Shown one piece after another: positions 1 to 11,900 of a stretch of 64,000 bases of DNA. The first letter of the stretch is position 1. Each line of letters starts with the position of its first letter. The stretch spans positions 105,860,807 through 105,924,806 of the forward strand of contig NC_089822.1 of assembly GCF_035046505.1 (NCBI RefSeq). Reading direction: 5' to 3'. The position numbers and the translations under genes were made by a program. This stretch comes from Tiliqua scincoides. Lineage: Eukaryota; Chordata; Lepidosauria; Squamata; Scincidae. The notes beneath the pieces were generated by a model. It was not told the DNA's origin and made no database searches. It saw only the letters and a list, made by a program, of their open reading frames with translations.

Positions 1-90
1 GGAGCATGCATGCATCCACCCATGTGCAGATTTGGGGCATGCATGCATCCATGCATGTGCACATTTGGGCATGCATATCTCGGGAGTGGG
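1..90. repeat. Tandem repeat rich in GCATGCAT
   Basis: Two to three copies of a ~39-bp unit containing GCATGCATGCATCCA and a TTTGGG segment. It continues past the left edge. Confidence 0.6.
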
Positions 91-193
91 AGCTGCCTTT
101 GAAAATCGACGGAAAATACTGGGACTTCTCTTAGTGGGCTGTGACTGGATAAAAAGCGTCTAGTTCGCCCTGCAACAAAAAGTCACTGCAAGG

Positions 194-420
194 CAGTGGC
201 GTAGCTAGAGGGGATGCAAAGTAGGGAGCCTCACCGCAGGGTGCAAGCGGCCCCTCCCCCCTTTCAGAGCCATTCCGGGCGGGGGGAGCAATTCGCCTCC
301 GTTTTGCTCCTCCCCCCGCCAGGAATGGCTGCTAAGGAGAGGGAGAAGGGCCGTTTGCACCCTGCGGTGAGGCTCCCTGCAAAACTTAGTGCGTTGCAGT
401 CCTCTCTAGCTACGCCACTG
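194..420. mobile_element. Non-autonomous hAT-like MITE, 227 bp
   Basis: Perfect terminal inverted repeats (CAGTGGCGTAGCTAGAG and its complement) flanked by an exact 8-bp target duplication CTGCAAGG at 186-193 and 421-428. Internal sequence is GC-rich and itself partly palindromic. It has no coding capacity. Confidence 0.85.
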
Positions 421-428
421 CTGCAAGG

Positions 429-2186
429 TTCAGGAGACACCCCTCCCTCCAAGAAATGTTCATCTTTGTGTGGATGGAAGGAAAATAACTTTTTCCTGAC
501 GTCGTTGTGATACTTTGTGATTGTGTGATTGCACAATCTGGGCGACATGGTTTGATCCTTGTTTTGCTTGGCAGGATTGCTCTGCCATCCAACTCATCGT
601 TTCGGTATTTTCCGCAGGTTCGCGCAGCACTTGGAAAAGGAACTCACGTGGCAGGGCAAAGGTGTTTTGGGTGCCTGACGAAATACACCAATAAAGACGA
701 CTGAGGTGAACAGGGCGGGGGAGGAAGACCTGGCTGAGATTTCCCACGAGTTAGCAACTCTGATTCTATGAATTGCATGTATCATCACACAGAGAAACTA
801 ACCACTGAACCAATCCTCATTGAGCAGGGCTGCAATCCTATCCGCACTCACCAGGGAGTAAGCCCCCTTGGCTATAATGGGACTTACTTCTGAGTAGACA
901 TGCATAGGCTTGGGCTCTAAATTACTCCACAGGAACTGAATAATTCTTTAGGTCTTGTTGCATGTGCAAAATATGGTTTTTGGGGGGAAGGGGGGGTAAA
1001 CATTTTAGGCTGCAATCCTACACACAGGAGTAAGTCCCAATGAACTGAGTGGGGCTTCAGAGCAGACATGACCAGGCTTGTGCTATTAGTGTATGTATAC
1101 AAGCCAATAGTTCTCACAGCTTCTGTGTGCAAATAAGCACTAGACTGCCAGCCCAATCCACTACAGGGCCCAATCTGACCCAACTTTCCAGCACTGGTGG
1201 AGCCACAATTCAGCCCCAAGGTAAAGGAACAAATGTTTCCATACCTTGAGGAAGCCTCTGTGACTGCCTCCCTACCATAGGATGCAGTGCATGCCTCACT
1301 GACACAACTGCACTGGCACTGGAAAATTGGATAGGATTGGACCCTACAACTCCCTATGTTGCAGTGGCACCTGCTGCATTCAGAGGCCTCCTCAGGGCCA
1401 TATAGGGGTAAACCTATACCACCCACTGGTTTTACTCAGACCTGTTCCAGTGATATCCAACCGCTGCCTTCCCAATCCACCCTTCTCCCCACCCCTGTCA
1501 CCACCGCTTTCCACCCCCTGCACAAACATAGGTAGGTATCTATTGTCCATTGGGGCATGAAGTCAACTGCTTGCTGCTTGCAGTGACCCAGGCCACGCTC
1601 TGGCTTTGCCTTTTGCATCCCACAGGGTATTTTTGGCAGCATTGGGTCTCCTCAGGGTAAGGGGACATTTGTAAGCCTCAGCAGTCATGGGTCAACATGA
1701 ACCTGCACCAGCAATATCACTTGCTCAAGTGCAAGTTGATCCATGCAGGAGGATCAGAACCAGGAAGGGGGTTTGGATTCAGTGACCGCCACCAAACCCG
1801 CCCCTGTCCTGGGCCCAATCTGCTCATCCCACCCCATCTCTTCCCCGTTTTGCCTTTCCCATCATGTTCAACCCCCTCCACATCTTCCCTGCCCTATTCT
1901 GCCCCCTATGCAGGGCTTATCTGTTCTGGCAGTCCTCTGTCACTCTGCTGGCATTTGCCTGAAAGCTCTGGCCTTCCTTCTCGTGTGCCAGCAACCTGTG
2001 CAGCTAGCAGTGGTGGAACACATCTGGTGCTTCCTATAATTAGGATTGGACCATAAATCTAACTACATTAGAAATCTAACTACATTAGATTTATCCACTG
2101 TTGTCTCAGGATAGCTCATTACACTTCCTACTATATGGGAAAAGTGAACACAGAATTACACTGCATGGTTGCTCTAACTGTTTTTC
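429..2186. other. Upstream intergenic DNA with several MITE-like palindromic repeats
   Basis: Contains copies of the short palindromic unit near 829-915 and 1010-1080. Fragments of a longer palindromic family with CAATC..TCC and TAGGATTGGACC ends lie around 1140-1345 and 1700-2055. No coding exon recognised. Confidence 0.5.
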
Positions 2187-2455
2187 AGTAGCGTAGCTAG
2201 AGTGGGGTGCAAACCACTAAGTTTAGCATGGCATCTCACCACAGCTTGCAAGGAGCCCCTCCCTCTTGGAGCTATTCTGGGCAGCTAGAGCAAATGCTTT
2301 TTGCAGTAGAGGAGAGGCCACTTGGACACTGCAGTAAGGTGCCATGCAAAACTTACAGCCCAATCCTATGCATGTCCTCAATGGGGCTTACTCCCAGGAA
2401 AGTGTGGATAGGATTGGGCTGTTAGTCTTTTGCACCCCCTCTAACTATGTACTGC
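2187..2455. mobile_element. hAT-like MITE related to 194-420, with nested palindromic unit
   Basis: Ends CAGTAGCGTAGCTAGAG and CCTCTAACTATGTACTG resemble the element at 194-420. A 71-bp palindromic unit (2356-2422) with CAGCCCAATCCTAT ends and TTA on both sides interrupts it. I found no clean 8-bp duplication. Confidence 0.6.
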
Positions 2456-2732
2456 AATTTCATACACACACAATGAGAGGATAATAACAATGGACTACAT
2501 TACAGGGTTGCTATAAGCTACTCTCAGTCGAAGCTCTCTGTCCCATTTGCAATATGGAGACAATATATAACTATGAACTGTTTGTATGTGTTCATGTTTC
2601 TCCCACACAACAGAACATGAAAGAGCATTAACTCCTGTCTTTACTTGTACTGTAGTGGGAGACGTAATGACATGCTGCTGCCTGATCCTATCTACATTAA
2701 ATTACTGGATTTCTTAATTGTTTCCTATAAAG

Positions 2733-3093
2733 CAGTGTTTCTCAAACTGTGGGTCAGGACCCATTAGGTGGGTCAAGATCCAATTTCAGATGGGTCCCCA
2801 TTCATTTCAATATTTTATTTTTAATATATTAGACTTCATGCTACCATGGTATGTGACTGCATTTGGGGAAATGTTACACATCTGTACTTTTAACAGGCTA
2901 CTATGTATATGCTTTTAACAATAGTAAATGGGACTTGCTCCTGGGTACGTGTGGGTAGGATTGCAGCCTAGGAGTGTTAAAAAATTTTCTCACTTGATGA
3001 CATCACTTCCAGTTATTACATCACTTCCAGTGGGTCCTGATAGATTCTCATTCTAAAAAGTGGGTTCTAGTGCTAAAAGTTTGAGAACCATTG
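2733..3093 (+). mobile_element. Non-autonomous hAT (Charlie-type) MITE, copy 1 of 3
   Basis: Terminal inverted repeats CAGTGTTTCTCAAACT and AGTTTGAGAACCATTG, with an exact 8-bp duplication CTATAAAG (2725-2732 and 3094-3101). About 361 bp. The interior carries a copy of the short palindromic unit, shared with the copies at 45921 and 62712. Non-coding. Confidence 0.88.
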
Positions 3094-3101
3094 CTATAAA
3101 G

Positions 3102-4340
3102 AAATCAACATCCTCTGAAGGGGGATCGTCAAGGGAAAGCAATTGAACCAAACACATTCTCCTGTTTATCCTTGCCTCCACTTTTCTCTCCTCCTATTGC
3201 TTTACTTTGACATCCTATAGTAAGCTCCTCAAGGCAAGGACCTGTCTCTTTTTTGTTGCTCTGTAAAGTATGATGCACATTAATAGTAATCAAGACAATA
3301 GTAATACTTCATACAAGCATGGAAAGTGACAGTGCAATCACATTCAACACTATTCAGATGCTTCAAGAACTATCATATTGGCATTAAACACAAGTGCACA
3401 TAAGGCTGCTTCATTTCTAAATGGAGAAGTACTGAAGTTCCAGTTTGTCAGGGAGGAAGAAAGCTGTCTCTTATTTATTTATAATCTAAAATGCGGGGAG
3501 TTGGTTAGACTTGTTTGTAGTCTGGTCCTATGCACTGACAGACAGCACAATACTATGCATAGGATTATGTCTACTCAGAAGCAAGTCCTATTAAATGGAA
3601 CTCACAGCATAATCTTATACTAACCTTATGCTAGTGAGCTAGTGAACCAGGTGTTCCGCCAGTGTGTGCTGTCACAAATGTGGTGTAAAAATTTTTTGTG
3701 ACAATGCAGAAGATAATAGCAGTGGCAGAAAGTCCTGTGTCATCTTGCCAGTACCAGTACAAGCTTTAATATGTGACAGAATGGGTGAACTCTGACCAGG
3801 CAGGGAGGAGAATAATAGAGTGGGAAGGGGCATATCAAGTTTTGGGGGGCAGGTTCAGTGGTGCTTACTGACACATCAAACCGTCTATGCTGACACATCA
3901 TATCCTTTTCTCCTTCCTGGGCTTGATCTGCCAACACAAATCCACTTGGACTTGCACCAGCAATTTAGCAGGTGCAGGTCCACTTAGACCCCTGGCTGGG
4001 GCTTTCCCTGGGGCAAGGGGACAAATGGCAAGGAAAAATCTGCTCTTGTTTCTTCATACATTCTAGGCCTGAGTCCTCTTATTCAGAGCAGATTCTGAAT
4101 CTTAGCTCTGGTTCTGATTTAACATTAGTAAAATGGAGTGTGTGTATATAAAATGGAGTAAAACATTAGTAAAATGGAGTGTGTGTATATAAAATATAAA
4201 ATTAGTAAAATGGAGTGTGTGTATATCTTAGCTCTGGTTCTGATTTAACATTAGTAAAATGGAGTGTGTGTATATAAAATTCACAATAATTAAAACATTC
4301 CATACCAGTAGCATGTGCTCTTCCTAAACACATTTTTAAA
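3102..4340. other. Upstream intergenic DNA, no gene recognised
   Basis: Weak copies of the palindromic unit lie around 3525-3625. A short tandem duplication containing AAAATGGAGTGTGTGTATAT recurs three to four times between 4130 and 4280. Confidence 0.45.
4130..4280. repeat. Short tandem duplication
   Basis: A unit with ACATTAGTAAAATGGAGTG and TGTGTATATAAAAT is repeated about four times with small internal shifts. Confidence 0.7.
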
Positions 4341-4347
4341 AAATATC

Positions 4348-4348
<1 letters not shown>

Positions 4349-4417
<69 letters not shown>

Positions 4418-4587
4418 AGTATTTATATACCGCTTTTCAACTAAAAGTTCACAAAGCAGTTTATAGAGAAAAATCAAATAACTAATGGCACCCTGTCCCA
4501 AAAGGGCTCACAATCTAAAAAGATGCAAATAAATACCAGCAGACAGCCACTAGAACAGACAGTGCTGGGGTGAGGTGGGCCAGTCTG
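4349..4587 (-). mobile_element. SINE-like element with CR1/L2-type 3' end and (TAA)n tail, copy 1
   Basis: Reverse orientation. The tail is about 22 ATT/TAA units (4349-4414). Next comes the GCGGTATATAAATACTGTTA-type terminus, then TTGTGAGCCCTTTTGGGACA-like and CAGCACTGTCTGTTCTAGTG-like blocks shared with five other copies in the window. It is truncated before the head. Confidence 0.8.
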
Positions 4588-4884
4588 GGAAACTTAAACA
4601 AAATGGCATAAGCTTTTGTCGGCCAGTGTCCACTTTGTCAGCTATGTGTCTTCTCACAAAGTGGGCTCTGGGCCACAAAATCTGTGGCGATGCTAGAGTG
4701 CAGCTCCTCTAAGGGCATCATCTTAAACTGTGTGTGAACACAGGGTTAACTTCTGAGTAAATGTACAAGAGGTGTGTAATTCTATGCACATGCACCCAAG
4801 ATTAAACGACTGAATTTAGTGGGACTTCAGAGTAAATGTGTTTAGGATTGCGTTGATTTCTGGAGAAGGTACCCTGGGCAGGAG

Positions 4885-4980
4885 GACACTATCCAGCTAT
4901 GCATGTCTACTCAGAATGTCTACTCCCATTGGAGTCAGTGCGGCTTACTCCCAGGAAACGTGGATAGGATTGGGCTGTAA
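4885..4980 (+). repeat. Palindromic MITE-like unit
   Basis: Contains GCATGTCTACTCAG and GGCTTACTCCCAGGAAA with a terminal GGATTGGGCTG followed by TAA. Confidence 0.6.
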
Positions 4981-5039
4981 ATTGTGAGGAAGAGGGAAAA
5001 ACCCAACTCCAGAGAACTTGCCCCCAGTTCTTTCTGGGC

Positions 5040-5480
5040 AGAGGGAGGCTGCTTGCCAGTGAATGGGTTAACCACCCAGTTCATGTGACTGGGCTGAATC
5101 TCTTCCAGCACTGATGGGAAAAGCTGCTGGTAGTGTGGGCGGGAATTGGTGTCGCCACCCTTTCCCTCCGAGTTTCCTGTTCTTTAAGGAACTTGGATGG
5201 CTGCGGTGTAGAGGAGCCCCGACTTCACTCTCTTCCCTTTGGGGAAGGCCTGGAAAGGGGGGGAGAGGGGCCCTGTCAGCAGATGTAGGAGACCCCCGGG
5301 CTCAGCTATGGTCCCACTGGGACTGTTCCCAGTTCTAGTGGCTGCGGTAAGTGGCGTGGGCACTTGCGGGGAAGAGCTCGAGGAGCTGGAAAGCGGAACC
5401 CCGCGCAGGGCTGGCGGGCGAAGAGCAGGGCGCGTGTTGCCTGCCGCGGTCGCGGGCTCGGAGAAAGAGTAGCAATGGAA
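5040..5480 (+). promoter_or_regulatory. TNFRSF1A: CpG-rich promoter and 5' UTR region of TNFRSF1A
   Basis: A GC-rich, CpG-containing stretch surrounds the first coding exon in an otherwise AT-rich neighbourhood. I see no convincing TATA box. The transcription start cannot be fixed from sequence alone. Confidence 0.6.
5308..5346 (+). CDS. TNFRSF1A: TNFRSF1A coding exon 1 (signal peptide start)
   Basis: Thirteen codons, MVPLGLFPVLVAA, ending in phase 0 at a consensus donor (GCG|GTAAGT). Human TNFRSF1A exon 1 also contributes about 13 codons of signal peptide. The upstream in-frame ATG at 5239 would add 23 polar residues before the hydrophobic stretch, so the ATG at 5308 is preferred. Confidence 0.75.
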
Positions 5481-8400
5481 GGCGGAGAACGAGCCTGATA
5501 CAGTGTAGTCCCCTGCCAGGGGGGCGTTGAGAGGCCTCTCTCGAGCTCTGGAAGAGGATAAAGTTGTCTTAATTCTTGGCGCTTGGCTTCCTCCCTGAAA
5601 GTCTGTTTCTCTCCTGGAGCCTCTTGTGTTTCTTCTCTGGGTAGGAGTGGGTGAGTGGGGGTCCTGGGACTAAGGCTGCCACCCTAGCCACACTTACCTG
5701 GGAGTAAGCCCCACTGACTCTCTTGGGACTTAGTTCTGAGTAGACATGCATAGGCTTAGGCTCCAAGGCTTCAATCCCACACTTACCTGGGAGTAAGCCC
5801 CACTGATTCTCATGGGACTTACTTCTGAGTAGACAGAAGTCCAAGCCTTGGGCTTCAATCCTAGCCACACTTTCCTGGGAGTAAGCCCCACTGACTCTCT
5901 TGGAACTTACTTTTGAGTAAACATGCATAAGATTGGGCTCCAAGGCTTCAAGCCTAGCCACACTTACCTGGGAAAAAGCCCCACTGTTTCTCATGGGACT
6001 TACTTCTGAGTAGACATGCATAGGCTTGGGCCCCAAGGCTTCAAGCCTAGCCACACTTACCTGGGAGTAAGCCCTACTGATTCTCATGGGACTTCTGAGT
6101 AGACAGAAGGCCAAGCCTTGGGCTTTCAATCCTAGCCACACTTACCTGGGAAGAAGCCCCACTGAACTCTGATGGGACTTACTTCTGAGTAGACATGCAT
6201 AGGCTTGGGCTTCAATCTTAGCCACACTTACCTGGGAAGAAACCCCATTGAACTCTAATGTAATTTACTTCTGAGTAGACTTGCATAGGATTGGGGTCCA
6301 AGTCCACAATCCTATCCACACTTATCTGGTAGTAAGTCCCACTGATGCTAATTGGACTATTTCTGAGTAGACTTGCATAGACTTGGGCTCCAAATGCAGC
6401 CTTTCAAGGAGTGCCATGTGCTCTCCGTCCTCATGCCTGAAGATAAAAGATGGGTGTTTTGCAGGCAGATAGGTGCCAAAGACATGTAGTAGCAGGTCTT
6501 TAGACAGGAGGGCTTGCCCTGCTACACTACACTTCCTTCTCAGAGATGCCCTCCAGCAGACTTCTTGCTGATGGGGCTGTAAAGTACCATATCCACCCTC
6601 CAAGTCAGGAGCTCCAAATTTTGGTGGAGAAAGTTATGATGGGACAAGGTATGAATTTATGTCAGATGAATTCATGTACTATGTGGCTCTTGGGGCACAA
6701 TCCTAACCAACTTTCCAGCACCAAGGTAAGGGCAATGCAACTCCAAGGTAAGACGACAAACATTGCATTACCTTGAGGAGGTCTCCATGACTGCCCCCCC
6801 CCAACTGTAGGATGCAGCACATGCCCCACTGACACAGCTATGCCAGTGCTGGAAAGTTGTTTAGGATTTGACAGAGAGAAATACTACTGCCCAAATAAGA
6901 AAATGGGATCTGTAAACATCTGTTCCTAAAACAGGTTTGTCTGTTATATGCTTTTGCCTCTGGCATAGCAGCCAAACAGCATCCTGGTCCAGTCTTTCAT
7001 TTTGCTTCAAAGTGTTTCCAAGCATGGTGTTCCTATGAATCTTTTGATCTGCCTTGATACTTTATTTACCATTAAGAAACTGGGACTTTCAGTGAAAAAA
7101 ACAACCTTATTTTAAAATGTTGCTATGAAAGTTCAAAAAATATTGATAGTGAAATGTGTATTATCATTTTTATAACATTATGAATATAAAGGCTGGCTCA
7201 TTATTAAATTGGTCATTATAATGTATTAGGACAGTGGTAAACCTATGACATGCATGTTAAAGGTGACACACCACATTTTACGTGGCATGCCACTGTTTAC
7301 CAACACCAGAACAATTGAGTATATTTTACTCGTATAACTATTTTGTCATTATAGTGATCCTGGGGATTGCATCACTGCCCTAGCCTCTCCCCCACAAAGA
7401 CTTACTGAGGGAGTAAAGCTCCCTCAAAGTTTGAGAAACACTGCTATACAGGCTTATGTGGGAGTAAGTCCCATTGAGGTCAAGAATATTTACTTCTTAG
7501 TACACATGAGCATGATTGTGCTGTTGGCTTGCTGAACTCTGGTGTTAATATCGCTGTGTGGAATGAGTGACAAGGGAGAAAAATTGTGTTGCTTGTCAGC
7601 AACTTTTCATATGATGTCACAAGTGCTATCCATCAGGTGGTCTGCATTACTTTTTTAAACCATGTTTTAGAAGAAATCATTGCCCTGCTAACTGAAGAAG
7701 AAATATTGTGTTTTTCCCTAAGATGAGGTTTGAGTGACTTGGGAAAATGTAGGAATTTTTTAAAGGAGAAAGCAAATGGAGTTTTAGACAATTGTACATA
7801 CTACACTTTACTCAGAAGGAGCTTGGGTTCCATGGTGGCTTCCTCAATATGTTTTCTCAATGCAACTTGATCCGGTCAATTTAAAAAGAAAAGAAAAGAT
7901 AGGCTCTTGGAATGTTTTACCCGTGTCTGAAAGCATGAAGAAATTGAGAATCTGAGCAGGTGCCCATGGCTCAAAAAGACCTGTAAACATTAAAGGGAGA
8001 ACTTTGGGAAGATATGTCATTTTTGTATTTAATTTTCATATAATGGTAGAGTTTCAAAGTGTCCTAGGAGGTCATCTAGTCTAAGCCACTGCTCAGTGAA
8101 GGCAACTGCTATTGCATCCATGGAAAGTGGCCATCCAACCTCTGCTTGAAAACCTCCAATGAGGAAGAGCCCACAACTCTGCCTCATTGGAGCTCTGCCT
8201 CATTGGAACAATGCTGAACAACTCTTACACTTAGGAAATCCTTCCCCATGTCCAACCTCTGCTACCCTGTAGTTTCAACCCATTGATTCTTGTCCTGCTC
8301 TCCAGAGCCACAGAGTAAGGTATCCCCGTCTAATGTGTGACGGCTTTTCAGATACTTGAAAATTGCTATTGGATGGCTATTGATGGCTATTTTCAGATAC

Positions 8401-8895
8401 TTGAAGATGGCTCCCCTTAGCCTTCTGTTCTCCAGGCTAAATGTATCTCTTGGCCTTCATAGGCTTTGGTTTTCAGACCCCTCACTATCGCCCTGCTTTC
8501 CTTTGAATCTGTTCTAGGTTATCTACTTTATGGAGTCCAAAACTGGATGCAGTATTCCAAATTAGGTCTGACTAGTGCAGAATTGAGTGGTGCTAAGATC
8601 TGTTTTCTGTACATTTGTTAATATAGCCTCAGCACACTGCCAACTCATGTGCCAATTAACCCCTGCTTATTGGGTAAGAGGCACTTTTTCAAGTGGGTGC
8701 TCCTTTTTTTTTAGCAGGGGGAGAGTAACTGGCCCACCTCACCCCAGCACTGTCTGTTCTAGTGGCTGTCTGCTGGTATTCATTTGCATCTTTTTAGATT
8801 GTGAGCCCTTTTGGGACAGGGAGCCATTTAGTTATTTGATTTTTCTCTGTAAACCGCTTTGTGAACTTTTAGTTGAAAAGCGGTATATAAATACT

Positions 8896-8929
<34 letters not shown>

Positions 8930-11900
8930 TTCAGCTCATAGTTCACCTAGATCATTTTACATGTGCTGCCCCATTCTGTAGTTGTGCTTCTGATTCTTGT
9001 CTCCATTGAACTCCACCTCATTGGTATGGGTCCAGTGACCAAGTCTGTCAAGATCATTTGGCATCCTGGTTTGATCTTTCAGGATGTTTGCTATCCCACC
9101 AGCTGTTTCACCTGCAAACTTGATAAGCATCGCCTTATCCAGGTCCCTTATAAAAAAATTGAACAGCCCAGAGCCCAAGACAGAGGTCTGTGGTACCCCT
9201 TTTAATATCTTCCTCCTGGTTGTTGTGCAGCCATTGATTGTTCAACCAGTGTTGAATTTGCCTAACAGTAGTAGTAAGCTCAGTTTTTGCCATCTCATCA
9301 AGAAATATATAATGCGATTCTGTCAAATGCTTTTCTGAAATCTGGATATACTATGTTCACAGCATTCCCATGATCTACCAGACTAGTCCCTGTATTTAAA
9401 AAAAGGATATGTTAGCCTGGTGTGATTTGTTCTTGAGTCTTACTGACTCTTAGGAATCACCCATTACTTTCCAAGTTTTTTATGCCAATAAAGGTTAAAT
9501 AAATAAATATCTAAGTACTGATGGACATCCCACTTAATCTATTCCAGTATCTTTCCAGATATTGTCATGGAAGCTGACCATCTATAATTTTCTGGATCCT
9601 CCTTTTCCTCTATTTTGAAAATGGGAGTGATATTTGCTCATCTCCAGTCCTTGGATATCTTTCCCAATTGCAAAGACTATACTGTATAGCGGCTTTGATA
9701 TAACATCTGCAAGTTCCTTCAGTTTCTTGTTCATCTGGTCCTGGGGACTCATAATTTAAGTAACTAGGTGTTCCCTTACCATCCCTTCATATATTTTGAA
9801 CTATGATGTTCCCCTTCCTCATTAGTGCAATTGTTAGGTTGGGCCACTGCCTTGTAGGACAAGATAGATGCAAAATAAGAATTGAGCAGCTCGACCTTTT
9901 TTGTCTGTTGTCTGTGACCACTTCCCCATCTTCTCCATGCAACACGCCTACCATTTCCTTGACCTTCCTCTTTAGGACATAGCCAAACTCATTGTGTTGT
10001 GTTTAACACCCTCATTATTTGCTTTATTCTTTCTGTCCTTGCAGTTATGTACTATACGTCTGTGCTTTTCTTTTGTTAACCGACCTTCCTTCCACTTCTT
10101 ATACATGTTGTTCTTGCCTCAACTTTTCAGAAAGTTAATTGTGCAGCCACACTTGTTTCCTTGGATATCTCCCAACTTTTTGTTTCATTTTGCCTTTTGC
10201 AATTTTGCCTTTTGCAATTGCAATTCAAACCTTTTGCAACGTGCCTTAAGTATCTCATTTGTTCAAAATATGTCATCCCACTTGGACTGTGATTTCTTTT
10301 AGAAGTTCTAACCATGGGATAGATTTGTCCTTGGAGTCAATTAAAATCAGCTTTACTGAAATCTAGGGTACACATTTGACTATCATTCATTTTCTCTGCT
10401 GTTGATATTGAGAATTCCGAGATGACATGGGATACTGTCCTATGTTTGCCTGCCGTTTTTGCCTCCTCAACCATTACTCCCCATTACCACTTTGGCTTGC
10501 ATCTTGGTAATCTGTTTTAGGAAAGCATCATTCTTTGCCTTTGCTTAGCTGGATGGTCTACAGTAGACTTGCACAATGGAATTGCTCTTATTTCTCTCTC
10601 CTTTAATTCTTACCTAGACACTCTAGAATGGGTTTCCATGCTCAGATTGTTGAATTTCTGTGCAGGTATGTACGTATATTAGGGCACAATCCTAACTCAC
10701 TTTTCAGCACCGACATAAGTGTAATGCAGCTCCTAGGTAAGGAAACAAACATTCCTTTACTTTGAGGAGGCCTCTGTGAGTGCCCCCAACTGCAGGATGC
10801 AGCACACATCCCATTGGCATAGCTATGTCAGTACTGGAAAGTGGGTTAGGATTTGGGGCTCATTGACATAATGCAATTCACCCACCTTTTCTGTTGGTTC
10901 TGTTTCTTTTGAACAAGTTATGCCCTTCAGTTACTATCCTCCACTCATGGGTCTCATCCTATCCTATTTCTGTTCTACTTATCAAAAGTTTTTCCCATAT
11001 TTGGAATTCAAGTTCTTCCCTTTTTTTGGGGGGGGGGGGGAGGCATTACTTCATTTATTTATTACAGATACAGGTAAGGAACATTGGATAAACTTAGGGC
11101 TGGGACTACATAGGTTACACATGAGAGTATTGGCCATCGATTCCAACATATACTAGTCCAAACTAAATTATTCATTAATACAAAAATTATCGTATTTATT
11201 AATCTACTAATTAATAGTTTAACTAAACAATCAATATTTTTTCTCTAAAATTATCTATCCAATTATAAAAAGGCTTCAAACTTTTACTTATACAGTCTTC
11301 TTGCCACTAAGCTAATATTTAAAATAAGGTTTTTCTTATCTGATTCTTAGTTTCTAATGTCGCATTTAAGAGGAATGTATCCAATTGAAATGGTAATACA
11401 GACTTCAATATCTCTTATAACATGTTATATATCATTTTCCAAAATTTCTTTATTTTTTCATCATTCCACCACACATAATAAAAAAATTCCCTCAATTCTT
11501 TACTCATCCAACATTTGTTTAATGATCCAGACTACACTTTTACTATTTCCTCTAAAATAAAATACCATCTGTAGATTATTTTATATAACTTCTCTTTTCA
11601 AGAATAACCCTTATTTAATACCTCTTAATTTTTGCAATATTTATGTTTCAAATTTTCATTTACATCTACTTTGATTTAATATAATTAAAAAGGAAAAAAA
11701 AGTTCTACTTGTTCAGCCATTTTAACTTTCTATCTTAGTGCTTGCTTTGTTCTCTGTCTTATCGGTGTTCCTTCTTACTCCTCCCACTGCTCCTTCCATT
11801 TCTTCTTAAATCTCTTGAATTTCTTAGCCCCTCTCTCTTTTCTTTCTTTTTCTTCATTCTTTTGTTTTTGGATTTAATCCATAAATTCTTCCTCTTCTTG

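Noticed and set aside
4202-4501. 99-codon frame with a long asparagine run
   Set aside because: The run is the (TAA)n/(ATT)n tail of a SINE-like element read in one frame.
5239-5472. Longer N-terminus for TNFRSF1A starting at 5239, or exon 1 read-through to 5472
   Set aside because: The upstream start adds polar residues before the signal sequence. Read-through ignores a consensus donor that fits exon 2 in phase.
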